Origin: Clostridiales bacterium UBA4821
Lineage (GTDB): Bacteria; Bacillota; Clostridia; Acetivibrionales; UBA4821
Length of the DNA stretch: 10,543 nucleotides
Direction of reading: 5' to 3'
Assembly: GCA_002402315.1 (NCBI GenBank)
Contig: DHFP01000241.1
Location: forward strand, 1-10,543
Shown here: in pieces, positions 1 through 7,064 of the stretch
Layout of the letters: each line of letters starts with the position of its first letter
Numbering within the stretch: the stretch's first letter is position 1
Made by a program: the position numbers and the translations under genes
Notes under the pieces: model-generated
What the model was told of the DNA's origin: nothing
Seen by the model: only the letters and a program-made list of their open reading frames with translations
Database searches by the model: none

Positions 1-1090
1 CCATGTTTATTTGATCCGCGCTCATTATTTCTTTACTAAATTTAGGCATTAAATTTTCTGCATAGTAGATGAAATAAGCCAAGGCTGCCATTATATCCCG
101 GTCTGTCACGATGCAACCCTGAGTCGCCCCTACATGGATGGCTGCGAATTTTCCAGGAGCTAACCAGACTTTTTCCAGATCTCCATTTTCATTTCTTTTA
201 TATAAAATTAACATAAACGTGCCATTTTGAGTCCACCCAAATTTCCCGATATAATCGCCTTCAGGTATCTTTGGCGGATTAGGTTCCCTGGTATTTCCAA
301 GGCTTACCTGATATGTAGTTGTATCACCTTGGTACAATATCAAGGCCGTCATCACTCCATAAGTAAATCTGTCATCTCGATGTGTCCTCAGTATATATAG
401 ATGAATACTAACCTCATCTGCCCCGCTAATATCAACATAATTTAATGGATTATTTCCGCAATAGCCATAAAGATTCCAGCTCTGGGGCTTGTAGAGGGCG
501 CGGTCGGTAGGGATTACAGGGTCGGGGCTAAGGAAGCGGTAGAGGGTGGGGTCGTAGTAGCGGGCGCCGAAGTAGTAAAGGGCAGATTCAGCATCCTGCT
601 CCTTGCCCGAGAATTTAAGCTCGGGATTGAACACATTAACCCAGGTCTGCTGCACTCCGCCATAGGGGTCATGGGCAGTGGCATAGACAATGTTTCCGGT
701 ATCATCCGTCACGATGCGGGTCGAGCCAATCTGGTCGCTAGTGTAGTAATAATACTTGCCCGTCTGAGGCTGGTACTCAGCCACCATCTTGGCCCCTATG
801 TATATGTATTCCCTTAAACATTCCCCATACCCGTCATACTCAGCCAGCAACCGCCCGTCAAAAGCATAAATGTAGTATATCCCGACTGTGCCCACAGACA
901 TAGTTCGGATGCTTCCGCTTCCACCCAAACCGGCCGCTTTTCCACCCATCACTTTCAGCCTGTCTTTAAAGGCTGCAGTCGAAGGCCTGCGCAGAGTATT
1001 ACTATACTCACTCCAATTGGCTTCTTCCCTCCTGGTCTTTAACCTGTCTTTTATCTTCTCTGTGCCCCCAGCCTCTTCACTACCCTGAAT
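1..1090 (-). CDS. Cassette F: RHS core fragment with divergent His/GCI (DUF5675-like) toxin tip, cut by the left window edge
   Basis: The frame is open from the stop at 1091-1093 to the window edge. I read it directly; it has no obvious start with a good ribosome site (in-frame ATGs lie at 949, 901 and 787). After a Gly/Ser-rich stretch come YD-type strands (FDGRLLAEYDGYG, then EYIYIGAKM), then the RHS-associated core with DPYGG, SGKEQD, GARYYDP and LYRFLSPDP. The shared core ends near NPLNYVDISG (about position 430). The unique tip contains IPEGDY and then IHVGATQGCI, with His at 134-136 and Cys at 113-115. That resembles the conserved IH...QGCI pair of cassettes B and D with a shorter loop, and the ELPW motif is absent. 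The protein continues past position 1, so its length and immunity partner are unknown. This is the longest core remnant in the array. It may be an orphan tip rather than an independently translated gene. Confidence 0.85.
   Translation of the reverse strand, partial: MQGSEEAGGTEKIKDRLKTRREEANWSEYSNTLRRPSTAAFKDRLKVMGGKAAGLGGSGSIRTMSVGTVGIYYIYAFDGRLLAEYDGYGECLREYIYIGAKMVAEYQPQTGKYYYYTSDQIGSTRIVTDDTGNIVYATAHDPYGGVQQTWVNVFNPELKFSGKEQDAESALYYFGARYYDPTLYRFLSPDPVIPTDRALYKPQSWNLYGYCGNNPLNYVDISGADEVSIHLYILRTHRDDRFTYGVMTALILYQGDTTTYQVSLGNTREPNPPKIPEGDYIGKFGWTQNGTFMLILYKRNENGDLEKVWLAPGKFAAIHVGATQGCIVTDRDIMAALAYFIYYAENLMPKFSKEIMSADQINM
488..787 (-). repeat. 300-bp RHS core direct repeat, copy F
   Basis: This copy runs from the MVAEY codons (787) to the ALY codons (491) plus the next one. 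It lines up codon for codon, without gaps, with 5487-5786, 7617-7916 and 9331-9630. Its GC-rich sequence contrasts with the AT-rich tip next to it. Homology with copy D extends further upstream, to the EYDGYG codons at about 841. Confidence 0.9.
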
Positions 1091-1157
1091 TTATGGTAAT
1101 TATAAAAAATTGAACCGCTTAAGAAAACGTGTGCTATCCATCTATTTTGGGTCTTTG

Positions 1158-2108
1158 CTACTTAATCTCTTTTATATACTTTTTCACCTCATTAACAAAT
1201 CTGCTATTTTTTGCCATATTGATACCCTGACTGATTTCTTCAGGATTCAGCGAATACATCTCATCTATCACTAATTTCCAATCCTTAGTCTTCTCAAGAA
1301 CGGAAAGGAAAATATCTGGATAATCCTTAAAATAGTTGGCCGCCTTCTCGGTAACTAATTCAGCAAGATATCCTGTCTTGATATTGAGAACTAAAAAAAT
1401 GATTATTTGTATCGTCTCTTCATTAACGAGCCGAATATTTTTAAATAGGCGGTCAACTACAGTCTCTGTTAATACACCATCCTTTATTAGTTTTTTCTCA
1501 TACCTATAGATCAAAGAGTTTATATCCTGAAGATTCTTTATTTGGTCAAATTTTGTTATAGGGTCCTCGATGAATTCTGAAATCATCTTTATTTCCAATT
1601 CTTGTTTTTGATGAACATTGAATAATAATTCTTTAATTTCTTTTTCAAATCCAGAATCTCCCGGCTTATTTAAGGTCTGGCCTATGCAATCCTCCCTTGT
1701 AGCGAGCTCTGTGACTATCAGTTTCCAGTTAGAGCAAGATTCGAGTTTAGTTATAAACAATTCTGGATACTGGCAGAAAAATTTAGCTCCTTCATCCGCA
1801 ATTATATACTCCGGATACACAGATAATAAAAAAATTATTATCTCAGCCTTCCTTTCGTCCGGTTTATCTGCCAGGATCCTTAAACCGTTTTTTACCTTAT
1901 CGAGGTTAAACCTGATAAATAATTCAATCTTATCCTTGAGATCTGTTTCTTTCTTTAATGATTCAAAATTCCTAACAGGATCCGTGAAGAACTCATCTAT
2001 CTTTTTCAATGGCCGCCTATCTTCTTGCCTGATTTCAACGACCATAGATGATGTTACCGTTACCATGAGGACAACTAAAAATAAAAATGCGGTAACTTGC
2101 TTTTTCAT
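1158..2108 (-). CDS. Secreted 316-aa protein with an internal tandem duplication; candidate orphan immunity protein
   Basis: I do not recognise a named family. Residues 1-21 form a signal peptide or anchor (MKKQ followed by a hydrophobic run). The rest is helical and consists of two repeats, about 35-166 and 174-316. Matching pieces are DEFFTDPVRNF with SEFIEDPITKF, AEIIIFLL with IQIIIFLV, YPELFITKLE with YPDIFLSVLE, NWKLIV with DWKLVI, and GFEKEIK with RFVNEVK. The (Y/N)P(D/E)(L/I)(F/Y)L pattern and the F..DP element recur in the secreted proteins at 4200-4874 and 8010-8690, which suggests one diverged family. A Shine-Dalgarno sequence, AAGGA (2114-2118), sits five bases before the ATG. It follows two BamE-like genes rather than a matching toxin, so its own toxin may have been lost, or it may protect against F-type or DUF5675-like tips. 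The immunity role is inferred from position and export only. Confidence 0.7.
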   Translation of the reverse strand: MKKQVTAFLFLVVLMVTVTSSMVVEIRQEDRRPLKKIDEFFTDPVRNFESLKKETDLKDKIELFIRFNLDKVKNGLRILADKPDERKAEIIIFLLSVYPEYIIADEGAKFFCQYPELFITKLESCSNWKLIVTELATREDCIGQTLNKPGDSGFEKEIKELLFNVHQKQELEIKMISEFIEDPITKFDQIKNLQDINSLIYRYEKKLIKDGVLTETVVDRLFKNIRLVNEETIQIIIFLVLNIKTGYLAELVTEKAANYFKDYPDIFLSVLEKTKDWKLVIDEMYSLNPEEISQGINMAKNSRFVNEVKKYIKEIK

Positions 2109-2151
2109 CTTATTCCTTATCTTTAGCTTAAAATAAGCCTAACATCATCAT

Positions 2152-2574
2152 TCAACTAATAATAGATATATGAGACGCATAAACCACTTTATGAGACTTA
2201 GGGTCGAGGTAAATGTGATTAATAGACAAAGGGTTCTCCCATCTGAAATGAAGTAATCGGAACCATCTATTAAAATAGGTAAAGACAACCAATTTTTCAT
2301 ATTTGGTTTTTATTTTTTCCAATGGTTCTTTGTTATAAAAATTCTGAAAGGGCCATTCGTTTTCTATGTATTCAGATGATATCTCTCCCTGATAATCAGG
2401 TTTGCCTAATATTTTAATCACTTCCTCTATATCCATGCCTTCTTTAATCAGATTCATCCTGGCATGTAATTTTTCTTCTTTTTTATAGATATAGATAAAA
2501 GTAGCAATATCAATAGCAAGAAAACTTATGATGATTATTAGAGGAATTAATATAATTGTTCTTACCCTGGCCAT
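2152..2574 (-). CDS. Membrane-anchored BamE/SmpA-like protein, second putative immunity protein of cassette E
   Basis: The protein has 140 aa. Residues about 5-30 are a single hydrophobic anchor, which would put the rest in the periplasm. Residues 38-59 carry the SmpA/OmlA (BamE)-type element, ARMNLIKEGMDIEEVIKILG followed by KP, which in that family forms the first helices before a small sheet. It is a clear paralogue of the gene at 2782-3213: both have ARMN.IKEGM.IEEVIKILG.P and then WPF.N.Y.K..LE.IK..YEKL. The ATG has GGAAAG upstream as a fair ribosome site. Its position after an HExxH toxin and a sister gene suggests an immunity function. A real outer-membrane assembly role is unlikely because three copies sit in toxin cassettes and carry a transmembrane anchor instead of a clear lipobox. 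Confidence 0.8.
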   Translation of the reverse strand: MARVRTIILIPLIIIISFLAIDIATFIYIYKKEEKLHARMNLIKEGMDIEEVIKILGKPDYQGEISSEYIENEWPFQNFYNKEPLEKIKTKYEKLVVFTYFNRWFRLLHFRWENPLSINHIYLDPKSHKVVYASHISIIS

Positions 2575-2630
2575 CTTTTATGACTTTCCAGCTTTTAAAA
2601 TTAAGTTCCTAAATAAGGTTGCAATCGAGA

Positions 2631-2762
2631 TCATGATCTGTAATATTTTCCCCCAACTTTATGGTCAAATAACATTACCTTCCACCTGCCAAGGTTACGG
2701 ATGTTGAAATACTTTTTCACCGACTTATAGCCGGCTTTATTAAGCCTCTCATTATCAATAAG
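2631..2762 (-). pseudogene. 43-codon coding remnant between two immunity genes, possibly the tail of a lost toxin
   Basis: This reading frame lies between stops and has no start codon near its beginning. It covers most of the 207-base gap between the two BamE-like genes. It reads as a plausible protein end (NERLNKAGYKSVKKYF, then RWKVMLFDHK, then GGKYYRS and a TGA stop), rich in Lys, Tyr and Gly. It does not clearly match the tails of the two HExxH tips here. Because it directly precedes the second immunity gene, as toxin tails do elsewhere in the array, I suggest it is what remains of a deleted toxin. A chance open frame of this length is quite possible. Confidence 0.3.
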
Positions 2763-2781
2763 TTAGTAGATTAATTTTATT

Positions 2782-3213
2782 TTACCTAGCGTTGATAAGC
2801 GTTGCAAATACCACTTTGCGAGCGGCTTGATCTATATAAACATATATATCAACATAACCCACTAGCCAGTTCCGAGTTTTAATCAAAGGTGTATTAAAAA
2901 AGATATACAAATCAAGTTTTTCATACATATTCTTTATTTGTTCTAGTTCTCCTTTATCATACTTATTTTTGAAGGGCCATCGGTCACTTAACTCTTTAGC
3001 CGATATTTCACAGGTAATTTTAGGCTGGCCCAATATTTTAATTACCTCTTCTATCTCCATACCCTCTTTAATAATATTCATCCTTGCCTCCAGTTTTCTA
3101 TCCTTTATAGAAATATCTATAAAATTAATAAAATTCACCACAACGGGTGCTGTGATCAGTATCGAAATTATTATCACAAGAATAATAATAATTCTCTTCT
3201 CTTCCACCTTCAT
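2782..3213 (-). CDS. Membrane-anchored BamE/SmpA-like protein, first putative immunity protein of cassette E
   Basis: The protein has 143 aa. Residues about 7-34 form one hydrophobic anchor (IIIILVIIISILITAPVVV), followed by a charged segment and the BamE-like element ARMNIIKEGMEIEEVIKILG with QP (residues 43-64). The remainder has WPFKNKYDKGELEQIK and a few short strand-like segments ending in ARKVVFATL. It starts 31 bases after the stop of the HExxH toxin at 3245-4162, the normal place for an immunity gene. A purine-rich GAAGAGAAG lies six bases before the ATG. A relative stands in the same place behind the other HExxH toxin (9763-10212), which is the best argument that it neutralises that toxin type. 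BamE shares its fold with the beta-lactamase inhibitor BLIP, so an enzyme-blocking role is structurally reasonable. That last point is inference. Confidence 0.82.
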   Translation of the reverse strand: MKVEEKRIIIILVIIISILITAPVVVNFINFIDISIKDRKLEARMNIIKEGMEIEEVIKILGQPKITCEISAKELSDRWPFKNKYDKGELEQIKNMYEKLDLYIFFNTPLIKTRNWLVGYVDIYVYIDQAARKVVFATLINAR

Positions 3214-3244
3214 TTGAGACTTCTCTTCATAAAGATTTAAGCCC

Positions 3245-4162
3245 TTAATTGCAATAAGAAGGAACCATCAATAACCAAGCCATATAGGGATCATCCCTCC
3301 ATGCAATCCAATCACGATTTATATCATCATAATAGGAAAACAAATATTCAAATATTAATAGCACCTCATAATCCTTAGTAATTTTGCTCCATAATTCAGC
3401 CTTTCTTTTGGCCTTAGCTACTGCTTTCTTTGCATTATTCAGAGCTCCTTCAGGATCTAAGAGGTATGTTCTAAGATATTCTTCCTCTATTTTTTTAAGC
3501 GCTTTTTCCAAAATTTTCATTACTTGATCTCTGTGACTTAATTCATGTTGTAATATAGAATAAAAATCACGTCCCACAACTTTTAATTGATTATCTGGCC
3601 AAATATATATGTTACACTTAAGCACAATATGTAACTGAACGTTTCCTTTTTCATCTTTCATGGGAATAACATCACCGGTTGGAATAAGCGTAAGCCCAGG
3701 ATTCCGCATATATATTACATGGTCGTCTCTACTATCAGGCACGCGATCATTGCAAGATAGCCTAATTATATTTGTATTGACTGACAATATATACATACCA
3801 CCAAAATCAATAAAAGACATAGGATTATTTTTACAATAAGAATAAAGATTCCATTGTTGTGTATCACTTTTCATAAGAGATGCATCAAACATAGGGTCGG
3901 GGCTAAGGAAGCGGTAGAGGGTGGGGTCGTAGTAGCGGGCGCCGAAGTAGTAAAGGGCAGATTCAGAGTCCTGCTCCTTGCCCGAGAATTTAAGCTCGGG
4001 ATTGAACAGATTAACCCAGGTCTGCTGCACTCCACCATAGGGGTCATGGGCCGCGGCATAGACAATGTTCCCCATATCATCAGTCACAATGCGCGTAGAA
4101 CCAATCTGGTCTGTGGGGTAAGAAGACCTGTAAGAAAACATTATTTTATCGCCAGCCTTCAA
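3245..4162 (-). CDS. Cassette E: RHS core fragment with HExxH metallopeptidase toxin tip
   Basis: The open frame is 305 codons from a TTG; an ATG at codon 8 (4141) is the likelier start if it is translated alone. Residues 17-91 are RHS core (TDQIGSTRIV, DPYGG, SGKEQD, GARYYDP, LYRFLSPDP). The core differs from the other copies after SPDP (residues 91-100) and returns at WNLYSYCKNNP. From about residue 122 the tip is unique, with HELSH at 206-210, the HExxH zinc-peptidase signature. The following helix (H..D.V, LKKIEEEY) aligns without gaps with the tip at 10225-10543. I see no certain third zinc ligand. The first 16 residues are unrelated to RHS, so the core is cut shorter here than in any other cassette. 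Two BamE-like genes follow. The substrate is unknown; periplasmic action is inferred from where the partner proteins sit. Confidence 0.85.
   Translation of the reverse strand: MKAGDKIMFSYRSSYPTDQIGSTRIVTDDMGNIVYAAAHDPYGGVQQTWVNLFNPELKFSGKEQDSESALYYFGARYYDPTLYRFLSPDPMFDASLMKSDTQQWNLYSYCKNNPMSFIDFGGMYILSVNTNIIRLSCNDRVPDSRDDHVIYMRNPGLTLIPTGDVIPMKDEKGNVQLHIVLKCNIYIWPDNQLKVVGRDFYSILQHELSHRDQVMKILEKALKKIEEEYLRTYLLDPEGALNNAKKAVAKAKRKAELWSKITKDYEVLLIFEYLFSYYDDINRDWIAWRDDPYMAWLLMVPSYCN
3893..4114 (-). repeat. RHS core direct repeat, short copy E
   Basis: This copy of the shared core runs from the TDQIG codons to the SPDP codons. It lacks the MVAEYQPQTGKYYYY part at its 5' side, and the VIPT..ALYN part has been replaced. 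It is otherwise nearly identical at the DNA level to 488-787. Confidence 0.88.
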
Positions 4163-4199
4163 TTAAATTGGCGAAAAACTTCATCTGCTTTCATCAGCG

Positions 4200-4874
4200 C
4201 TATAACTCATTTTCCAATATACGAATGCAATAATCTCTAACTCTCCTTAGCTCCGGGTCAGTTACACTCTTCAATGCCTCTATTCTTTTTATTAAATCAT
4301 ACCGTTCATATTTTTGATACTTGTCCGTCCCTTCTAAAAAAATTGGCTTTGTAACAGTCCCTAATAAAAAAATTGGCTCTTTGACGGTCCCTTCCAAAAC
4401 TTTTTTATTGATATCTTCTTTAAATACAGTCAGATACAAGTCGGGGTTCAGCCGGATAAGCTTTCCGAAGAGTCCGGAGAGAAATTCTGCATCGGCACCA
4501 TCCGAAAAATCCAAAAGCCTTCTGGCAAATAGGGCCACGTACCTGTTGCCTGTAAATATCTCATTCTCAATTATGGAAATCCCATCCCATTTAAAAATAT
4601 ATCTAAGTAATTTAGCTACAAATGATATCGTCTCTGGATCATCTCCCCTTAAAATAGGATATATCGTTTCTTTTATAATCTGAAAGTTCTCAGCCGTGGG
4701 ATCATTTAAGAATATATCTATAATTTCTTCTGCCTCTTCTAAGGTTAGCTTTTCCTTAACCTGACCTTTATGGCTGATTGCCATGATATCCGAGCCGTAA
4801 ATTGCTAATATTATCAGTAGAGATAATGTAACAGAAAAGTTAAAATAGCTTATTTTTAAACTTTTCATTTTCAT
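4200..4874 (-). CDS. Secreted ~222-aa putative immunity protein of cassette D
   Basis: It follows the DUF5675-like toxin of cassette D with only six bases (GGGGGG) between stop and first ATG. That G-run is too close to serve the first ATG, but sits six bases before the second (4868), so the real start is probably MKSLKIS. Residues 12-32 form a signal peptide or anchor, and the mature part is mostly helical. It is homologous to 8010-8690, which follows the other DUF5675-like toxin. Shared elements are NEI(F/Y)(S/T)GN (104-110), (D/E)FSDG..AE (122-130), IR(L/I)NP(D/E)L(Y/F)L (140-148) and I.KRIEAL near 195-201, then a charged C-terminal helix with a Cys. A ten-residue tandem repeat (EGTVKEPIFL, LGTVTKPIFL) is inserted at 161-180. 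I know no named family. The immunity role is inferred from context. Confidence 0.8.
   Translation of the reverse strand: MKMKSLKISYFNFSVTLSLLIILAIYGSDIMAISHKGQVKEKLTLEEAEEIIDIFLNDPTAENFQIIKETIYPILRGDDPETISFVAKLLRYIFKWDGISIIENEIFTGNRYVALFARRLLDFSDGADAEFLSGLFGKLIRLNPDLYLTVFKEDINKKVLEGTVKEPIFLLGTVTKPIFLEGTDKYQKYERYDLIKRIEALKSVTDPELRRVRDYCIRILENEL
4327..4400. repeat. 30-bp tandem repeat inside an immunity gene
   Basis: GTCCCT recurs at 4327 (as GTCCCTTCT), 4357 and 4387, an exact 30-base period. AAAAAAATTGGCT is shared by the first two units, and the third is partial. The units code in frame for ten-residue repeats (EGTVKEPIFL, LGTVTKPIFL) in a linker that the related protein at 8010-8690 lacks. 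Confidence 0.8.
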
Positions 4875-4880
4875 CCCCCC

Positions 4881-5873
4881 TTATTGAAAATAAAAATAAT
4901 AAACTACACCATTGATAACTAAAGTAAATCCTACCCACTGCCACTCAGAATATACTTTTCCCTTTTCTACCTTAGCACTTGTCTTTTGAGCAGCACGACT
5001 TAATCGATCAAGCTGAAACCAAACGCTTAAGAACCTCTCTATGGCATAATCGGCTATAATAGCCTCTCGAAGGGCTTTGCCACCTGTTAGACTCCCCCCG
5101 TTATCAAATCCCTTCCCAATAAGTATACATCCCTGAGTGTCTTTGATTGTGCTCCCTGGATGAAAAAAAATGCGCTCACGACCCGGAACATTTAGAACCC
5201 ACAAGTTCGGTTGATTAGAATTATGTTGATAATCCAAAATTGCCTCATAATCACCTTCTGGAATACAGCTAATGTAACTACGATTGCCCCTCCAGGGAAG
5301 TTCAAGAGTGTCGCCCTCTATAGTGAAATACTTGCCCTCAAATCTAAAATGTCCGAAAGTCCCTGTGGGCCCAGAAATGGTCCTGGTGATTATAAATCTA
5401 CGCGACTTTTCTGCTTGTCCTCCGGAAATATCGACATAATTAATCGGGTTGCCCAGGCAGTAGCCATACAGATTCCAGCGCAGGGGGTTGTAGAGTGCAC
5501 GGTCTGTAGGGATTACAGGGTCGGGGCTCAGGAAGCGGTAGAGTGCGGGGTCGTAGTAGCGGGCGCCGAAGTAATACAGGCCAGATTCAGTATCCTGCTC
5601 CTTGCCCGAGAACTTAAGCTTGGGACTGAAGATATTAACCCAGGTCTGCTGCACTCCGCCATAAGGGTCATGGGCAGCGGCATAGACAATGTTCCCCGCA
5701 TCATCCGTCACGATGCGGGTCGAGCCAATCTGGTCGGTGGTGTAGTAATAATACTTGCCTGTCTGGGGCTGGTACTCAGCCGCCATCTTTGCCCCGATGT
5801 ATATATACTCCCTTAAACATACCCCATAACCATCATACTCAACCATCAATGGCTTATCTTGAGATTTTACCAT
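4881..5873 (-). CDS. Cassette D: RHS core fragment with DUF5675-like toxin tip
   Basis: The protein has 330 aa from the ATG at 5873. The frame is open four codons further, and I see no ribosome site. Residues 11-30 are a YD strand (EYDGYG, REYIYIGAKM), and 31-150 are the RHS-associated core ending YCLGNPINYVDISG. The tip has the DUF5675 order of motifs: DTLELPWRGN (188-197), SCIPEGDY (202-209), VPGRERIFFH (229-238) and DTQGCILIG (245-253). His238 and Cys249 are spaced exactly as His233 and Cys244 in cassette B. The arrangement recalls the His/Ser-x-Gly-Cys site of L,D-transpeptidase (YkuD) enzymes, but I cannot show homology; peptidoglycan as target is a guess supported by a secreted partner protein. 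About 80 residues follow the domain, ending in a Trp/Tyr/Phe-rich tail. Confidence 0.86.
   Translation of the reverse strand: MVKSQDKPLMVEYDGYGVCLREYIYIGAKMAAEYQPQTGKYYYYTTDQIGSTRIVTDDAGNIVYAAAHDPYGGVQQTWVNIFSPKLKFSGKEQDTESGLYYFGARYYDPALYRFLSPDPVIPTDRALYNPLRWNLYGYCLGNPINYVDISGGQAEKSRRFIITRTISGPTGTFGHFRFEGKYFTIEGDTLELPWRGNRSYISCIPEGDYEAILDYQHNSNQPNLWVLNVPGRERIFFHPGSTIKDTQGCILIGKGFDNGGSLTGGKALREAIIADYAIERFLSVWFQLDRLSRAAQKTSAKVEKGKVYSEWQWVGFTLVINGVVYYFYFQ
5487..5786 (-). repeat. 300-bp RHS core direct repeat, copy D
   Basis: This copy is gap-free relative to copies B, C and F. Homology with copy F continues upstream to about 5840 (EYDGYG codons), then stops abruptly in sequence unique to this cassette. 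Confidence 0.9.
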
Positions 5874-5923
5874 AGTAGAATTGAATCATGCAAATGATGA
5901 TCAAGTTGGTTATGGACATGTCT

Positions 5924-6430
5924 TTAATGTGCTAAATCCCGAAGAGAGTATAATTTTTTTGCCAGCTTCCAGTCCAAATAAATATATAAAACCGCCATTG
6001 CACTTAATACCGGATAAATCAATAAAAAAAGATAAGTTTTCCCGGCTTCCTCATAATTGTTAAACCTTAAAAAATATGAACTAATCACCCCCGAAAAATG
6101 ATAGATAGCAGTAACGGTGGGGAAAAGTTTATTCTTTTTTATCAACCTGGAATTAATTATCACAACGCTAATAAGATAAGCAACCATCAAGGTGGCTATA
6201 ATAAGGTAAAACATGGACGGGGTATTTATTAAATTAGAAAAATCTATGAGTTTACTTAATTCGGCAAGCAGAAAGAAAAGGCCGCTTCCCCAGGAAAAGA
6301 TAAAACTCATCGGGCCGGCCGACCCAGCCGTTTGGTTCATGAAGCTTAGTGATATTAAAAAACCCAGAGATAAATACACCCAAAAACACAGAAATCTCCC
6401 TATTCGATAAATAATTGATTTTTTTGCCAT
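5924..6430 (-). CDS. Multi-pass membrane protein, second putative immunity protein of cassette C
   Basis: The protein has 168 aa and four to five hydrophobic segments at about 10-31, 41-60, 73-93, 105-122 and 130-152. It is a paralogue of the gene just upstream at 6513-7055. They share GP(M/F)...FSWGS near residue 39-50, a YP(V/F) segment, and LY(I/V)(Y/F)LDW(K/Q)LAKK near the C-terminus. The ATG has AGG elements upstream within ten bases (AACCAGGTTAGGATC). Lying behind a phospholipase-like toxin, a polytopic inner-membrane protein makes sense as immunity protein, either by binding the toxin at the membrane or by shielding lipid. I do not recognise a named family. The second copy may have widened specificity or may come from another cassette. 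Confidence 0.78.
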   Translation of the reverse strand: MAKKSIIYRIGRFLCFWVYLSLGFLISLSFMNQTAGSAGPMSFIFSWGSGLFFLLAELSKLIDFSNLINTPSMFYLIIATLMVAYLISVVIINSRLIKKNKLFPTVTAIYHFSGVISSYFLRFNNYEEAGKTYLFLLIYPVLSAMAVLYIYLDWKLAKKLYSLRDLAH

Positions 6431-6512
6431 GATCCTAACCTGGTTAAATTATAATGTTGTAATCTATTATGTCCTTCTTAATCATCCGCTTCTTGTCTAA
6501 TATCTCTTCTTT

Positions 6513-7055
6513 TCAGTCTGGAGATTCCTTTTCTTTAATAAACTCTATCTTCTTGGCCAATTGCCAATCAAGAAAAACATATAACAAAGCTATGACTGCA
6601 AAAACGGGGTAAACATAATAACTCCATGAAATACTCCAATACTCGCCTTCGTAAGGAACCATAACAAGAAAGGCAACCAGTACCCCAGATGCATAATAAG
6701 CCAAAGTCAGATACGGTATGTTCCATTTAAATTTTTTACTTAATTTGGTGTTAATTAACGATAGACTGATGGTATAAATAATTGTAAAAAAGCACATCAA
6801 GATTAAAAAAATCAGCCCGAATAAGAGTTTTTGCCAGTCATTTAAATTATGACTGGCGACGATAGATGTGCTTAAGATTCTTAGAAGCCTTAAAAATGAA
6901 AAGAGTATGGCACTTCCCCACGAAAAAAATATGCAGAATGGTCCCCATGTTCCCATCGCAAACCATAATGATAGAGCTATAGCAATAACATAATATATGT
7001 ACCTATAATCCGTTCTTTTCTGAATCTTTTTCTTAATGTCATTCATCTTTGGCAT
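6513..7055 (-). CDS. Multi-pass membrane protein, first putative immunity protein of cassette C
   Basis: The protein has 180 aa. It begins nine bases after the stop of the phospholipase-like toxin, with AGGG overlapping that stop as a weak ribosome site; a second in-frame ATG sits at codon 4. The N-terminus is basic (KKKIQKR), followed by hydrophobic segments at about 20-36, 41-60, 78-103, 117-135 and 145-165. GPFCIFFSWGS and VFLDWQLAKK match the neighbour at 5924-6430. The tight spacing and pairing point to an immunity function against the cassette C toxin. This is inferred from context, since no enzymatic or transport motif is visible. Confidence 0.8.
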   Translation of the reverse strand: MPKMNDIKKKIQKRTDYRYIYYVIAIALSLWFAMGTWGPFCIFFSWGSAILFSFLRLLRILSTSIVASHNLNDWQKLLFGLIFLILMCFFTIIYTISLSLINTKLSKKFKWNIPYLTLAYYASGVLVAFLVMVPYEGEYWSISWSYYVYPVFAVIALLYVFLDWQLAKKIEFIKEKESPD

Positions 7056-7064
7056 AAAAAGGCC

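Noticed and set aside
1091..1157. Possible terminator or promoter in the gap between cassette F and the 316-aa gene
   Set aside because: There is no stable stem followed by a T-run and no convincing -35/-10 pair on the minus strand.
1618..2136. Plus-strand open frame of 172 codons
   Set aside because: It is antisense to the 316-aa secreted protein, whose internal repeat and Shine-Dalgarno site show that the minus strand is the coding one.
2152..2574. Annotation as the outer-membrane assembly factor BamE
   Set aside because: Three copies sit next to toxin tips, carry a transmembrane anchor rather than a clear lipobox, and match BamE mainly in one short motif.
2628..2639. Perfect 12-bp palindrome AGATCATGATCT
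   Set aside because: It is short, single-copy, without a T-run and not placed like an operator, so I cannot assign it a role.
5211..5816. Long plus-strand open frame antisense to the cassette D tip, with similar antisense frames at 3854-4240 and 9232-9669
   Set aside because: The similar antisense peptides simply mirror the conserved GC-rich RHS core on the other strand. They have no ribosome sites and end where the core homology ends.
5881..6063. Plus-strand 60-codon frame starting near the C/D junction
   Set aside because: It overlaps the C-terminal coding part of the membrane protein at 5924-6430, whose ending matches its paralogue; no ribosome site is seen.
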